A program made the translations under genes and the position numbers. From contig JAGUCH010000001.1 in the NCBI GenBank assembly GCA_019096065.1, positions 13,206,001 through 13,270,000 of the forward strand: 64,000 nt of DNA. The letters are read 5' to 3'. The stretch comes from Paracyclopina nana (lineage: Eukaryota > Arthropoda > Copepoda > Cyclopoida > Cyclopettidae). Below are positions 13,501-25,234 of this stretch, piece after piece (within the stretch, counting starts at the first letter, position 1; every line of letters begins with the position of its first letter). The notes below the pieces were generated by a model. That model was not told the DNA's origin. It did no database searches and was given only the letters and a program-made list of their open reading frames with translations.

Positions 13501-16500
13501 TTGACCCCGTGGGGCTTCCCTGATTTGCTCATTGAAGCGCAATTGTGAAAGCCCCCTCATCATAAGTATACTTCAGTAGAAGCTAGTTAGCATACTATGA
13601 GAGGATGGTATCATTTCTGACACTGTTGTTGACACCCTAGAAGCCATAGTGAGAAAGCCCAGCAAAACTTGGAAAGCTCCATCCAGACCATGTATATAGT
13701 GGCAGTATAGTAGCAGCAGCATAGCAGTACACGGCCATCCCATCCCATTTTCTCTCTCAAGTCTCAACTTTCAAGCAAAGCCAGGAGGAGCCGGAGGAGA
13801 AGGGGGATACGGAACAAAAAGGCCATTGAACCTTTACACGAGGGGACACACACACAAACTTTCTCAAATGGGCCTCGAAAAAAGGCCATCTTGCTTAGCA
13901 GTAGCCACTTTGTGCGCGAAATCTCCTTATCAGTGACAGTTATAGCAAATCGGCCTTGGCAACGCCAATTTCCAGCTAAAGCAGGTGCGCAGGTTTTTCT
14001 GCAAAGCAATATAATGTAGGCAAAAAATGTTGATCATTGGCAGCATTGTTTTGCAGCTGCCTCTAATTCCACATGTCCCGCTTTCGCGTCCTTTTCGCGA
14101 ATCGATGTGTGAATGCAACTTTTTTTAATCTATTGCCAGCCCTTTCCCCTACAGCTACTGCTACATATATTTAACTAAATTGGCATTTTGCATGCAAATT
14201 GACTAATGATGCATTAGCATAGATCTGTCAACTAGATCTAGATTTTTTTCATGCCTGAATTGCTTAAAACGGATATTTGGCATTAATGTGGCTTCTTTCC
14301 TATTAAAACGATCGTGCAGCAGCAAAAAAACCACACATGACATTCAAAGCACACACATCCTCTTGACATTGATGGTGGCAAAATGTTTGTTTGATTGACA
14401 TGTTTCACATATGTGTACAATATCTAAAGGGTCGATCAAACTTTTATTTCTGTGGATTATGTTAAAATAAACATCAAATGTTTTATGCGATGCGACGTGA
14501 ATTTAGGGAGCAAAAAGATCTCTCCTACAAATCCACACTTACATATACTAGTACTACAACTGGGGCTGGGAGGGCATTGTCCGAAATTGATGCTACACAA
14601 GAGATTTGAATGCAGATTCTCATTCGAAAAGCACAAACACACTTGTGCCATTTTATGACAAAACAGTCGGCAGAATACATTATAAATCAACACTTTTTTA
14701 TTGCTCTGTGCAAGCGGCAGCAGTGCAAATCACGAGGCACAAAAACTCATAACTTAGGATGACCTCAAATGACCTTTTCTTACGTTTTCTCAGGGAATGA
14801 ATCAGGTGATGACAGCCCCCTCGCAAAATCTGCACACACACAACAAATCCAGCCTTAGATTTGCTCCAATTATTCTTGGCTTCTTTTTGACCCTAAGCAC
14901 AGCCTTTTCTTTAAAGTTATGGCTCTGCATAAAACCAAATAGGGTTACGCTTAGCAGACTAGTGTTCTAATTGACCTTTTTCAATTTGGAAAAGTTTTAT
15001 GGTTTGCTGATTATTGTTCTACAACAACTCTGGCAGCTGCAAAATGCACACAAGCAAAATGAGATCTTGTTTCCGTGCCAATCATCTACTAAAGTAGTTT
15101 AGTGCAGCTCAGAAAAAATTCGAGTAAAAAACAAGCTCGTTGGTGCTTGTTGTTGTAACCAATAGCAGCGGAAGTTGGATTGACTTGCTAGCGCGAGTAC
15201 AACATTTCAATTGCTAAAACGTCACAAATGATGATCACTTTTTCGGCCGCAAGAAAAAACCAAAGGGGGAAACTACCAAAAAATGAGGACAGAAAATGCC
15301 AGCTGTCTTGCTTTTAAAAGAGCCACCACAGAAAAAGTAATTTTGTGTAAAAAAATGTAAGCAGGTGCATTTTTGACAACGATGGTTTACTGTAATACTA
15401 TATATATTTGTCAGCTGTATGCTACAGTACAGCTTTCGAAAAATCCGACACTTTTTCTTGTGGTGGGAAAAGTCGGAAATTGATTCCGTGATGATTATTT
15501 GTCGCAGTAATTGACCATTCTCATGACGACGATGATGATCCCTCTCATTTATGGCCGTGACTGTAATGACGCAATGGCAGCACAATTCTAAAAAGGGAAA
15601 GCCTGTAAGAATTGTTTGTCAACATGGCCATTGCAGCTCGCGTAAATAAACAGGGCGACGCAAACATAGCACACTCAGGTCGGATGTCCATGGAACGATT
15701 TATTGATATACCAGGGAGATTGGTTCAAACTCCTGAAAGATGTTGAACCAAATTCATTTCACCTACTGCCTGAAAAATTACGTTTCAGAAATCAGATCAG
15801 TTTTTCCTTGCCACCAAAAAAACAGCTGTTTTCAAAATAGAGGAAGTAAGGGATATGTACATCATTAATTCCACTTTAAAATCTAATTTTTGCCCCCGAT
15901 TTGATCTGATGTAATCGCTTACAGCCGTGGATGTGTTTTGCCACCGACAGAAGATGCGAGTAACAATTAATCTTTTTCTGCTTCCGTCGTCAACGCGTTG
16001 TGAACCATTATTTTCGGGGTCACCCGGTATTGGTAATTTTGCTAACGTAGCATGCAATTTCCCCTCTTATGTGCTTCTTTTGCGTGGAAAACTTTTCGTT
16101 TTTCGAGGAGCACCTAGCTGGGAAGAGAGCAGCCAGAGGGAGGGAGGCAATATTGACAACAACAAAATACTCGAGAAGTCTCCATTATTCGGAGACAATA
16201 ATAGACTACTCACCAACTAGGTGTTAACAGAATTTTACGCAAATCTACACACTTTAATCTACGGGGTACGTGAACTGGAACAGTCGGGAAATCATTGAAA
16301 GCATTTTGCATTTGGCAGCAGAGCACTTCGTGCATTTGATCAATCACATGCGCGCATAAAAAAATGATAGACATCCTCAATGATGTCGTTTTTGTTGTTG
16401 TTTACGACCAGGATAGGAGACACCTGCTTCGTTTTTTGTTTCGTTTAACAATGCCAGCCACCCTGTTATTTTTTGCATCAACTTTCGCTGATGTGCCATG

Positions 16501-18112
16501 GAAGTCATGCATACAGTGCTATGGCAATTCAAAAAGTGCAGTTTCTCATGGACTGAATGTTATTGGAGACATGTAGACTAGATAGTATTGATAAAGCTAT
16601 CTGGCATAAAAGGCAGAAGTTGGCCAATCATTATTATGATGATATTTAGATATGGTAGCTGTTGTGCCACGGGCAATTTTATGACACTACTGGCTCTATC
16701 ATTATGCATGACAGAACGAAATGTCAAGTTTATGATCATTCCGCTTTCGAAAGCTTTCCCTCCCTCTGGCGTAAACAACGGTGTATCCACGTCACAAATC
16801 AATTCGACGGAGGACTTTTACCCGTCATGAGCTGTCATTAGATGACAAAACACTGCGCCCGCGCAAGGTTTCGAGCCATTTTCTGGGTCGGTGACTTTCG
16901 ATACTGTTTGTACACTCCACTACATAATAAACAGCTCTTAGCGAACACTTATTGGTTCTGATAATTGAGGACGCAATAGCTGTAAATGTAAGCAAACGGA
17001 AAGTGTAACATTTGGTAAAGTACATGCATAGATAAGGCGTTATGAATTGCAGTTTTAATTAGCAAATCTGGGAAACCATAGTTTACCACCAAATCACTCC
17101 CATTAAAATATGATCAGAAAACAATAGAAGCAGCAAGAGGAAAATATTTCTCACAGATAATTGCATTCTGCTGCAACCCTGCGCACTGTGAATTTACTTT
17201 GCCTAAACAATTACTAATGATATGCTGTAGATAACCGTATCTCTTGTGAATTGTTCGGGTTGATCAACGCAAATTTTAGCAGCTAGTAGCAATGTTCCAG
17301 CGTAGCAGTCTCGTGATTGTCTAGACTTTTGAAGAATTGCTGTTGTTGTTTTTTTCTTCGAGGGACCTAGACATTGTTCTCATAGCAGCAGCAAGCAGCT
17401 TCGCGAGCGAGCGAAGAAAAATTGATTTGAGCGCATTCATAAGTCTGTTGTTTGCGTAGAAATTTGAGAGCTTGACTCGTCCATATACGCGCAGATACTC
17501 TGCGAAGCATAATAGAACAGGATGTTCTTCTATAATCTAGGAAGAACTAATGGATCATTGGCTCAGGTTGCATGTGTCAACCCCTTTCTTTGCACCTCGT
17601 GCAAAAACAGGTCATAAAATAATGTTCTCCAAAACGATGATGCTTCAAGCTGCATGCAGTGCTACAACGCCACAACTTTGCAAGTTGTGCCGAAATTCGA
17701 GATTGAATGGGCATAAAACATGAAAAATGGCCTTCGAGCTGCCTACACGTTTGCTTCGAAAGTGCACCAGTACGGCTGGCTCGATTGATTTGAACTGAGT
17801 CATGAAAAGAGTCAAATATAGCGCGGAGGAGGTTTTCCCTCTGACTCACGTGGAGAGAAATTAAGGGGGGGTTAAAAAAACCAAAATACCCCTGCTAATA
17901 TGCTGGCGGTAGAAGAGGTTAAACGGAAACGGCAGAGTCTGCTGATAATGTCTGGCTTTTTGCGCAAATTATACTTTCGGGAGATTTGCAATTCCGTTTT
18001 TAATTTGTTCGTGCACCAGCGTAAAACGAGGTGTGAAGCCTTTCTGGGGCTGTAATTTTCGTATTTAGGAAGTGTCTGTCGGTGTAAATATGATTATAAC
18101 CCAAACGGGCTC

Positions 18113-18130
18113 CTGCTGCTGCTGCTGCTG
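18113..18130. repeat. CTG trinucleotide repeat
   Basis: Six perfect CTG units sit at the left edge of the CpG-richer region upstream of the TGIF gene. They are not in a credible coding frame. Confidence 0.9.
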
Positions 18131-21100
18131 GAAAGCTGAGAAATGCCATGCTATGCTATAAATGCGGGCTGGCCTAAAATCTGACCACTTTAATAATGAC
18201 GAGGAGGAAAAAAGTGGCTCGCATCTTTTGTTTGCGCGCAAACATCATGGCTTTCTCCTTTGCTTGGAAGAACGGACGAGAAGTAGCCTCGCGGTAGCAA
18301 AAACAATCCAGAAAAGTTCCGAGAGAGGGATAAATAGAGAGAGGAAAAAAAGGGATCGACTCTTATTTTCGGCCGCCCCACGCTACTGGCTACCATTAGC
18401 CGATCTGGTTTCCCACAATGAGAACCACGGATTTGCTCACTTCCTACGACAACGATATTGAACCATAATCATTATTCTAATTTCTGAGCATCGGCGCTTC
18501 AGAGAGCCGCGAAATCCTCGCGGATTTGACACCATACACTGCACCAACTTTGGGACGGGAAATCTGCCAAGGAGAATTCGCCATCAATGGCGTAATTGGA
18601 AAATGTGTTTTCCTTTTCAAGAATGGCTGCTGCGTCTGCTGACCACCCACGGCCGGATAAATAGTATTTTTTCCGTCTCGAGGAGACGACGACAAGCGCG
18701 TGCTGGTCAGCCGGACATGCGTCTTTGCGATCATCTGCTGACTCGAAATGACTCTTCCGGTGACCGGCTTCTTACGAGGATTGCCACCGTCATCGTTTAA
18801 TATTGGACCGCGGAAAAAGGCCCTTTTCTCGGGCTCGTTGGCGTTGCTAAATGCAGCCCCAATTCGCGTTTGGCGTAGGTTTATCAATTGTGTGATCTCG
18901 TCGCTAATGATGGGTTATGCCGTTGTCGTGTTTTGTTAAGGTGTCCAACGCGAGCGAGCGGTTGATCGATGGAGTGTTAAATGAGGGAAAACACTGGGAC
19001 CAGCATTGGGGATGAACCGAAACAAGGTCATTCATGAAAGCTTTTTGCGGCTTGTTTTCCCACGCGCTCTTCTCGCCGAAGACTGGAATCGCCTTTCTGA
19101 TTGAATTGCTCGGCGCATCCGGCCAATTTGGCCCCGAAGAAAAAACCCTTCTGACCTCACCGATGGCTTGAAAAGAGAGTCGATCGGGAAAAAAAGCCGT
19201 TTAGGGAGAGCCGAGCGTTGTTGATAGTTGGAAATTTGACTCTGAGCCCTCAACGTTTGACAGTTGACGCCAAAACAAAAGTTCACCTTCAAAAAATTGC
19301 GGCGCAATCAATTACCGATTTACGGCCGTCGCGTTGCTGCCCCCTGAAAAATTGCTCTTGAAACAAGTCGTCGGCGGAGCTCTACTATCCCGTTCATGTG
19401 CCTCCAAATTCCTTACGATAATGCACGTCGGACGCCTTATGGAAAGGAGAAAAATTGTCTTATGACAATCTCAAACGTTAACTTCAGCTGACACTTTGGA
19501 AAAAACGGGTCAATTTTAAGACTATTGAATAGTAAACACTCACAAAGCTTATTTCAATTTCATTGCCAAACTGGTTACTTCTGAATCAATATGTTTCTCA
19601 CAAATTCACATGAACCAACTCAAAAATTGCAGAGTTATTACACGTAAGAAACTGGTGAAATAATCAATGTTTATCAGATTATTGCCCTAAATTTGTTAAC
19701 TCGATTCCTGGTTCAACTAGTTGAGAAGCCCTTCCTAAGTGGTTTGATGGCAAAACTCCGTTGCCTTATGACAATTTTTGACTTTCCGAAAAGCAACTTT
19801 GCACATGAACGGGATAGACGAGCTTGCGAGGTGATCTCGCGTTATTGGCATTAGCGCACGGAGGCAGGCAGATGTTTTATAAGGAGTCGCGCGTTTTGTT
19901 TCCTCCGCTGGAAATCCTATCAATTATCGCGTTTAAACTCTTGGCTCGCGGAGGAAAGCTGAAATATTTTCCGCATCGCGGGCAAATTCCGAATGAAAAG
20001 AAAACTCGCCTATTTTTAGCTCGTTCGCCTTTGTTGAGCTTTGCGTGGCTATCATGATTCGCGAAACGATGGTCAGTTGGCCGTTTTGAATTAAAGGCCC
20101 GGAACGTCTCGTTAGAATGCCGGTAATTACCCGGGGCTCTTGTGTGATACCTACAATTTTTCCATGTGGTGCATGACGCGCGTCTAGACTCAAGGCCGGA
20201 CTAATGACCCCGTTCATGTACCTGAATAATGCGGCGATCGTAAACTTTTACGGCTCGCCTCTCTGGTCTCTCACCAAAGCTGCATCGCGTTTTCGTCCCG
20301 TGGTTTATTGGGCCAAAGCTGCATTCCATCGCCGAGCTTCTTCGCCGCTTCGACGGCTCAAAACGCAATCAATCTTCGGAAAAGGCCAGCTTGCAAAAAA
20401 AACGCGAAACGACGGCTTTCCACGGAGCGTTCGTACGTTTTCCGCGCGGGGCGTGAAGCACACGAGCGGGGCCCTCTCGTTTCGTGTAGACAGAAGTGAA
20501 GTGTAATTGGACCTTCATGCGTCTCGACAGAAGTCCCCTAGCTAGCTCGTGATAATCCTTTTTAACGCGAACAACGCAACATGCCCGAGCTTGCATCGAC
20601 GAACGTCCAAGGCAGGGTGGGATTAAACCGGTTAACCCCCTCGATTTCCTCCCGATCGGCGAACCAGTTCGGGCCGCACGAAACCCCCTCGTTTCCCCCC
20701 GAAACGCTGACCCCTCTCGCGCCTCGTGTGGCTATCAATAATTAGAGATCGGATTACAAACTGTACTATAATTGATGTACTTCCCGTGATTATAGTTTCC
20801 CTTTGAAAAGTTTATTGAAAATCGATGTCGAAACCGGGAGCAGTAGCCGTGCAGCCAACTTTTTTTTCCCTCTCTTCCGTGGAAACTCGGGGAAGTTAAC
20901 TTATGCAGATTTTTTAATGACGATAATCAGCGAGGAGCAGCGATGACTGTAATCATTATTAGTCCGCGTGCGTGACGGCGGTGCAAAAAAATGTCGTCTA
21001 CCGCAAAAACTGACCCGTGCGTGCGCACTGCATCGGTTCTGCTGCAAATGGATCTTGGGGGCTCGGATGATAAACTGCAGAGGGCAATTTTTGCTCTGGG

Positions 21101-21145
21101 GTCGTCGCGCATTGCGCACATGCCTACTTTTACTCGCATGTACTA

Positions 21146-21160
21146 TGTGTGTGTGTGTGT
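21146..21160. repeat. TG dinucleotide microsatellite
   Basis: Seven to eight TG units within the CpG-rich region upstream of the TGIF gene. Confidence 0.9.
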
Positions 21161-22811
21161 CATTTCCATCATTCATAACGTGCTTAAAAGTTGTCTGTCT
21201 GGCCGTCGCAGTTGGAATCTGCGCGCAAAGTGGCCGTCATTTTTCTTAGCTCGCTCGCCGTTTGCTTCGATTGCCGTTGATTATTTGCTTAGCCAAGAAA
21301 CGACCCGTTTCGGCCTTATCCTGGGCAACATGACGGCAAACAGCTGATGCGTCAAACCGTCTTTTTGCCACAGAGCATTTGTGTTTTTCAGAGGATTCAG
21401 CATATTCGCGATAAGGATCTTTTGGATGAGGGGCACTCGTTAAAATTGCGTTGTGTACTTTTTAACGCTCCTTTTATGCGACTGAGGTTGGCGACCCTTC
21501 GCCATTGTTCGCCCCACAACATGTGGCGAAAAAAAGGCCGTAAATGAATTCTGGCGACACATTTCATCGGCTAACTACCATCATTTTGCTCGCAGACGGA
21601 GCACCGACCACTTCAAGTGCAGACGTTTTCCTATTATTAGAACGTGTGCATTTGAACACGCGATTTAAAAAACCCAGCGCTGCTCGCCGAGATGGAAAAG
21701 CAGCGGCAGAATCGATTTCCCCCCCGCACCATGATATTAATGATGATGCCGGCATTATCCAACCATCTGTCAGATTTACGGGTCGCAGTACCTTGGGAGA
21801 ACACCCAGGATCTCTAGCAACCGTGGCATAGCTCTCTCCTCCACGCCTCGGCCTTGAAGAGCTGCCAAAGAACTGAAACAATTGCCCAAAAAGGTAATCC
21901 AACGAGCCTGATGATGCTGGGGACTTGGGGTCAATTGGGGGAGAACAGCTGAGGGCAGCGTGACATTTGCAAATTAAATGTCAATAGGAAAGCCATTTTT
22001 TGGTCAATAACATCGCGCGCACCACCTGTTCTTCTTCATCAGCCAAATGAAGAGATAGCATCATGGAGGAGAGACAGCTGGATGCAGTGGCATATTGAAG
22101 CTAATAACCGTGATGACGACGGCGATGCTGATGATGCAAAGGTCAGGTCCTCCAAGCTGGGATCCCCGTTGGAAGTCTTTTAGCAGCTCACCAAAAGATC
22201 TTCACGGCCGCCCTCACAAAGAGCTTGGTACGCTGCATGGTGCACCTAGCAATTAAGCTTTTTTATATGAAAAAAGGGTCAGACAAAAAATGGGTTCACA
22301 AACCTTAGTTAGAGAGGTCAGCGAGCTGGAAGACACAACAAACGCCCTCAACGCCAAGCAAATGGAGGCGATGCACCCTATGTGCACTCGTCACAATGCA
22401 TTAGCATATATGCTGCTTTTCCAACCAGGTGTGTGCCCCAGAAATCTCCAGTCGCATACTGCGACCGCTCAACTCGTTCCCCGTCTGCTCTCAGCTTTTT
22501 TCGCTGGTTTAGTGCGCGGAACGTCCGCCAGAGTCCGCCACCTTCCGCGCCCCCGTCAAAAGATTGGCTCGGAAACGCGCCTAGCAACTGTCAAACGCCG
22601 ACTTTAAACGGCGAAAAGTCGCGCCCCAACCACTTTCCACGGGGGGTGAATAAAAGCAAAGCCCGAGGTTGGAACCCGGGGGTTCGAAGGGTGTGCATCA
22701 AGCCCCGAGCAGGGCGTGTTTGGGGCCTCATTTCGGGGCGGAACCGTGGGCGTCCGAACTGTCAAACTGCGTGCGTATGAGGGCGTGCGGCGGCGTTGAG
22801 GAGTCGGGCGT

Positions 22812-22825
22812 GCGCGCGCGCGCGC
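22812..22825. repeat. CG dinucleotide run
   Basis: An alternating GC/CG run of seven units lies about 320 bp before the TGIF start codon. Such runs can adopt Z-DNA form; here it mainly marks how CpG-rich the promoter region is. Confidence 0.85.
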
Positions 22826-23145
22826 TTTTTCTTGTCCGCTTTAGCTTCCAAGTTCCATTCCTGATAGAATTCGTCGTCACCGCTCCTCGCTCAGCAGCTC
22901 TCGTGGGTGCTCGGCAAACGGCGATTCAGTCAGCAGAGACTCGGGCTCAGTTCAGTTTGGCCTTTGCCAAAGCAAAGTGTGCAGCAACACATTTTTCGTC
23001 GACTTGAGTCTTTGAGGAAAACTCGTTTGTGACATAGACGACGAGCCTATACGCGGCGGCTGTAGCCATTTCTGACCAAAAAGTGTGCAGCTGCTCGCAG
23101 TGTCTTCTTTTTCAAACGATTCTCTCACCTCCAACGCCTGACACC

Positions 23146-25234
23146 ATGTGTAAGTTCAATTTACCAACGATCGGGCCCATTTTTGATCCGCGACTTGATC
23201 TGGCTGGCCGCGCGTGACAGTTGAAGACTTACCAGATTGCGGAGTGTCGCTCGACTTTTTTGAGGCGAATTGCCTTGATTTCGTCATGTTTTCGTCAGCC
23301 TCGAGAGCATGAATCACGTTGGCCTCGCCTACGTAGATGCTAATATTGTAGGCCTAATGACACTTGGGATTTTTTCACGAGTTGTCCAAGATTTTTTTCG
23401 GCACTGCTCAGCAGGCTGAGATAAGCTTCATCACTAATATTGTGGAGCAGATTTCTCCCTTGGCTTTTTTATTTTGAGTTGGTGTTTGCGTGGGCACTCT
23501 GGAGAGGTTGGCGTATGCGGTGAATACCAGTCTTGACATTTCTTGCGTTTATTTTAGACACTTCATTCGGCTGACATTTGGCAGAGATGAAGGCAAGTGC
23601 CTCATAGCCAAGTAGCAGAGGAATAAAAAATGGCAGAGAGAACTTTTTGACAGTTGGTGAGCAGAGAGAAGAACTATTTATGGCATTTTGGCATTTTTCT
23701 CTCTCTGCTGATGCAAGGTAGAGAGACATGCCTCACCAGTTTCCACATAATCACCAACTGCCACGACGTTTTTCAAACGTTTTAAGCCCAGTCAGATTAG
23801 TTAAGTTGAAATGCTGAAGTGGAAGAAGTGGCAGCTGCGTAGATCATGTCGCGGGAAAAAGTGGCGGGCCCGCGTAGAGCCCCTTGACAGCTTTCCCAGA
23901 CTGGAGCAGCTTTTGACAGGGCAGCTGCTTCTGCTCTGACAGCTTTCTACTTTTACTTTGACGGCGTGCTAGCGCAACTGCAGTGTCATGAGCATCAAGT
24001 CCAAGCTTCTTGGATGTGGCATGTCAACAATTTCGTTTTATGGCAATGTTTTCTTCATAGCGTAATCCCCTGTTTGTTTTTCTCACGGTTCTTTTGCAAA
24101 TTTCAGTTGTGCGAGGACGAGAGCGCTACCCCAGCTCATCAACGGACGAGCATTCCTCCTCCGAGGAGCTCGGGGTGTCTGGACCCCGGGGAGCCGCGTC
24201 GAGAGCCTCCTTGGTGGCCAGAAAACGCAGAGGAAACTTGCCCAAAGAATCCATCAAGATCTTGAGAAAATGGCTATTCGACCACAGATACAATGCCTAC
24301 CCCTCGGACGGCGAGAAAATGACCCTGGCCAGGGAGGCCAATCTCACAGTACTTCAGGTAATATACGAAGTGGTTCATTATCCTCTGGAGCCGCTCACTC
24401 AATGACTGCCTACAGGTTTGCAACTGGTTCATCAACGCCAGGCGACGAATTCTGCCAGAAATCATCAGGAGGGAGGGCCACGACCCCAACAGGTACACCA
24501 TCTCTCGGAGGGGCAAGAAGATGCCCTCCGGATCCTCCGGGTCCAACTCGAGGCCGGCCTCCGTGGCCTCCACCGCTTACCTTCAGTCCATGGGCGGCTC
24601 GATCAAGATACAAAGCAAGGGGTACGACCGTGAGGGCATCACCATGTATCGAGCTGAGGACTCCGCCGAGGAGGACCACATGGGCGACGAGAGCGACGAA
24701 GACTCCGAGGAGATGTGCACCGAGGAGCAGCGAACGCCTCCCATGCCCTGGCAACTGTAAGACCGAAATAGCGGCTCATTTCGAGTGCCAATTAGTCAAC
24801 TCTGCTCTTCTTTCAGTACACCAGCCTTCAATCCCGCAGCCTCTCTAATCACCATGTGCCCCTGTGGCTGCGGCAAGGAGGACCACAGCGACAACGGCTC
24901 CACGGCCTCGTCCAACGGCATGGGCACCACCTCGCTGCCCTCACCCCCACCCTCGTACCCCGTGTCGCTGCCCAACTCGCCAGACCTGAGCCCGCTCAAG
25001 ACTAATCACCACCTTCACCACCATGTCCATCATGAGTACGACGGCCCTCTGGACATGTCCAAGACCAGCCCCGTTTTCGGGACGACCACACCCCCACCCT
25101 CACCCCCGGAAAACGACCGGGACAAGTTCCGATGCTTGTACCTGCTTGTGGACGCGGCTGTCGGCCAGCTTGAGCAGCTCGAGCGGGAAAAGCAGCAACA
25201 AATATGTTTTCCAACTGGTCGAGTCTGTGCCTAA
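23146..25234 (+). CDS. TGIF: TGIF-type TALE homeobox transcription repressor (achi/vis-like)
   Basis: This gene encodes a nuclear TALE-class homeodomain protein of the TGIF family, which binds DNA and recruits corepressors. The model has four coding exons: 23146-23149, 24107-24357, 24416-24756 and 24817-25234, giving 337 residues with all phases consistent. The first coding exon holds only ATG plus one T, before a GTAAGT donor. The homeodomain spans roughly residues 40-103: basic arm [10 protein letters not shown], the TALE loop with NAYPSDG, and the recognition helix WFINARRR, split by an intron just before VCNWF. After it come serine-rich and acidic stretches, a PPSP-rich region and a C-terminal segment [17 protein letters not shown] resembling the TGIF tail. 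The tiny start exon is inferred from phase and splice sites; a different upstream exon could replace it. Confidence 0.9.

Larger units (their letters stand above)
1..18160. other. Gene-free non-coding stretch
   Basis: I find no coding region, RNA gene or intact mobile element here on either strand. The open frames present are all short (127 residues or fewer), do not resemble known proteins, lack runs of joinable exons and overlap each other on opposite strands as random frames do. The base composition is AT-leaning with scattered short simple repeats, such as a CT run at 7527-7543. It may hold distal regulatory DNA for the homeobox gene that starts at 23,146, but nothing in the sequence proves that. 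Confidence 0.6.
18160..23145 (+). promoter_or_regulatory. CpG-rich upstream domain of the TGIF gene
   Basis: CpG dinucleotides become noticeably dense here compared with the flanks, for example around 20,160-20,720 and 22,480-22,860, where runs rich in CGCG, TCGC and GGCG occur. A GT run (21,146-21,160) and a CG run (22,812-22,825) lie inside. The TGIF start codon sits at the right edge, so the last few hundred bases must include its promoter and 5' UTR. A TCAGTT initiator-like motif near 22,946-22,951 is one candidate start site, but I see no TATA box. The extent of the domain is judged by eye, not by a computed CpG ratio. Confidence 0.5.

Noticed and set aside
15721..15731. GGTTCAAACTC resembling a tRNA B box
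   Set aside because: The CC at the end of the B-box consensus is missing and no A box or acceptor stem is found upstream.
18477..18887. 136-codon open frame on the minus strand
   Set aside because: Basic, composition-driven frame in CpG-rich DNA with opposing frames of similar length; no domain.
22679..22690. GGTTCGAAGGG resembling a tRNA B box
   Set aside because: No matching A box or cloverleaf can be drawn.
22382..22780. 132-codon open frame before TGIF
   Set aside because: Sits in the GC-rich promoter region, where stops are rare by composition; no similarity or start context.
24270..24848. 192-codon open frame on the plus strand
   Set aside because: It is a shadow frame over the TGIF homeodomain exons, rich in P, G and R, and crosses their introns.
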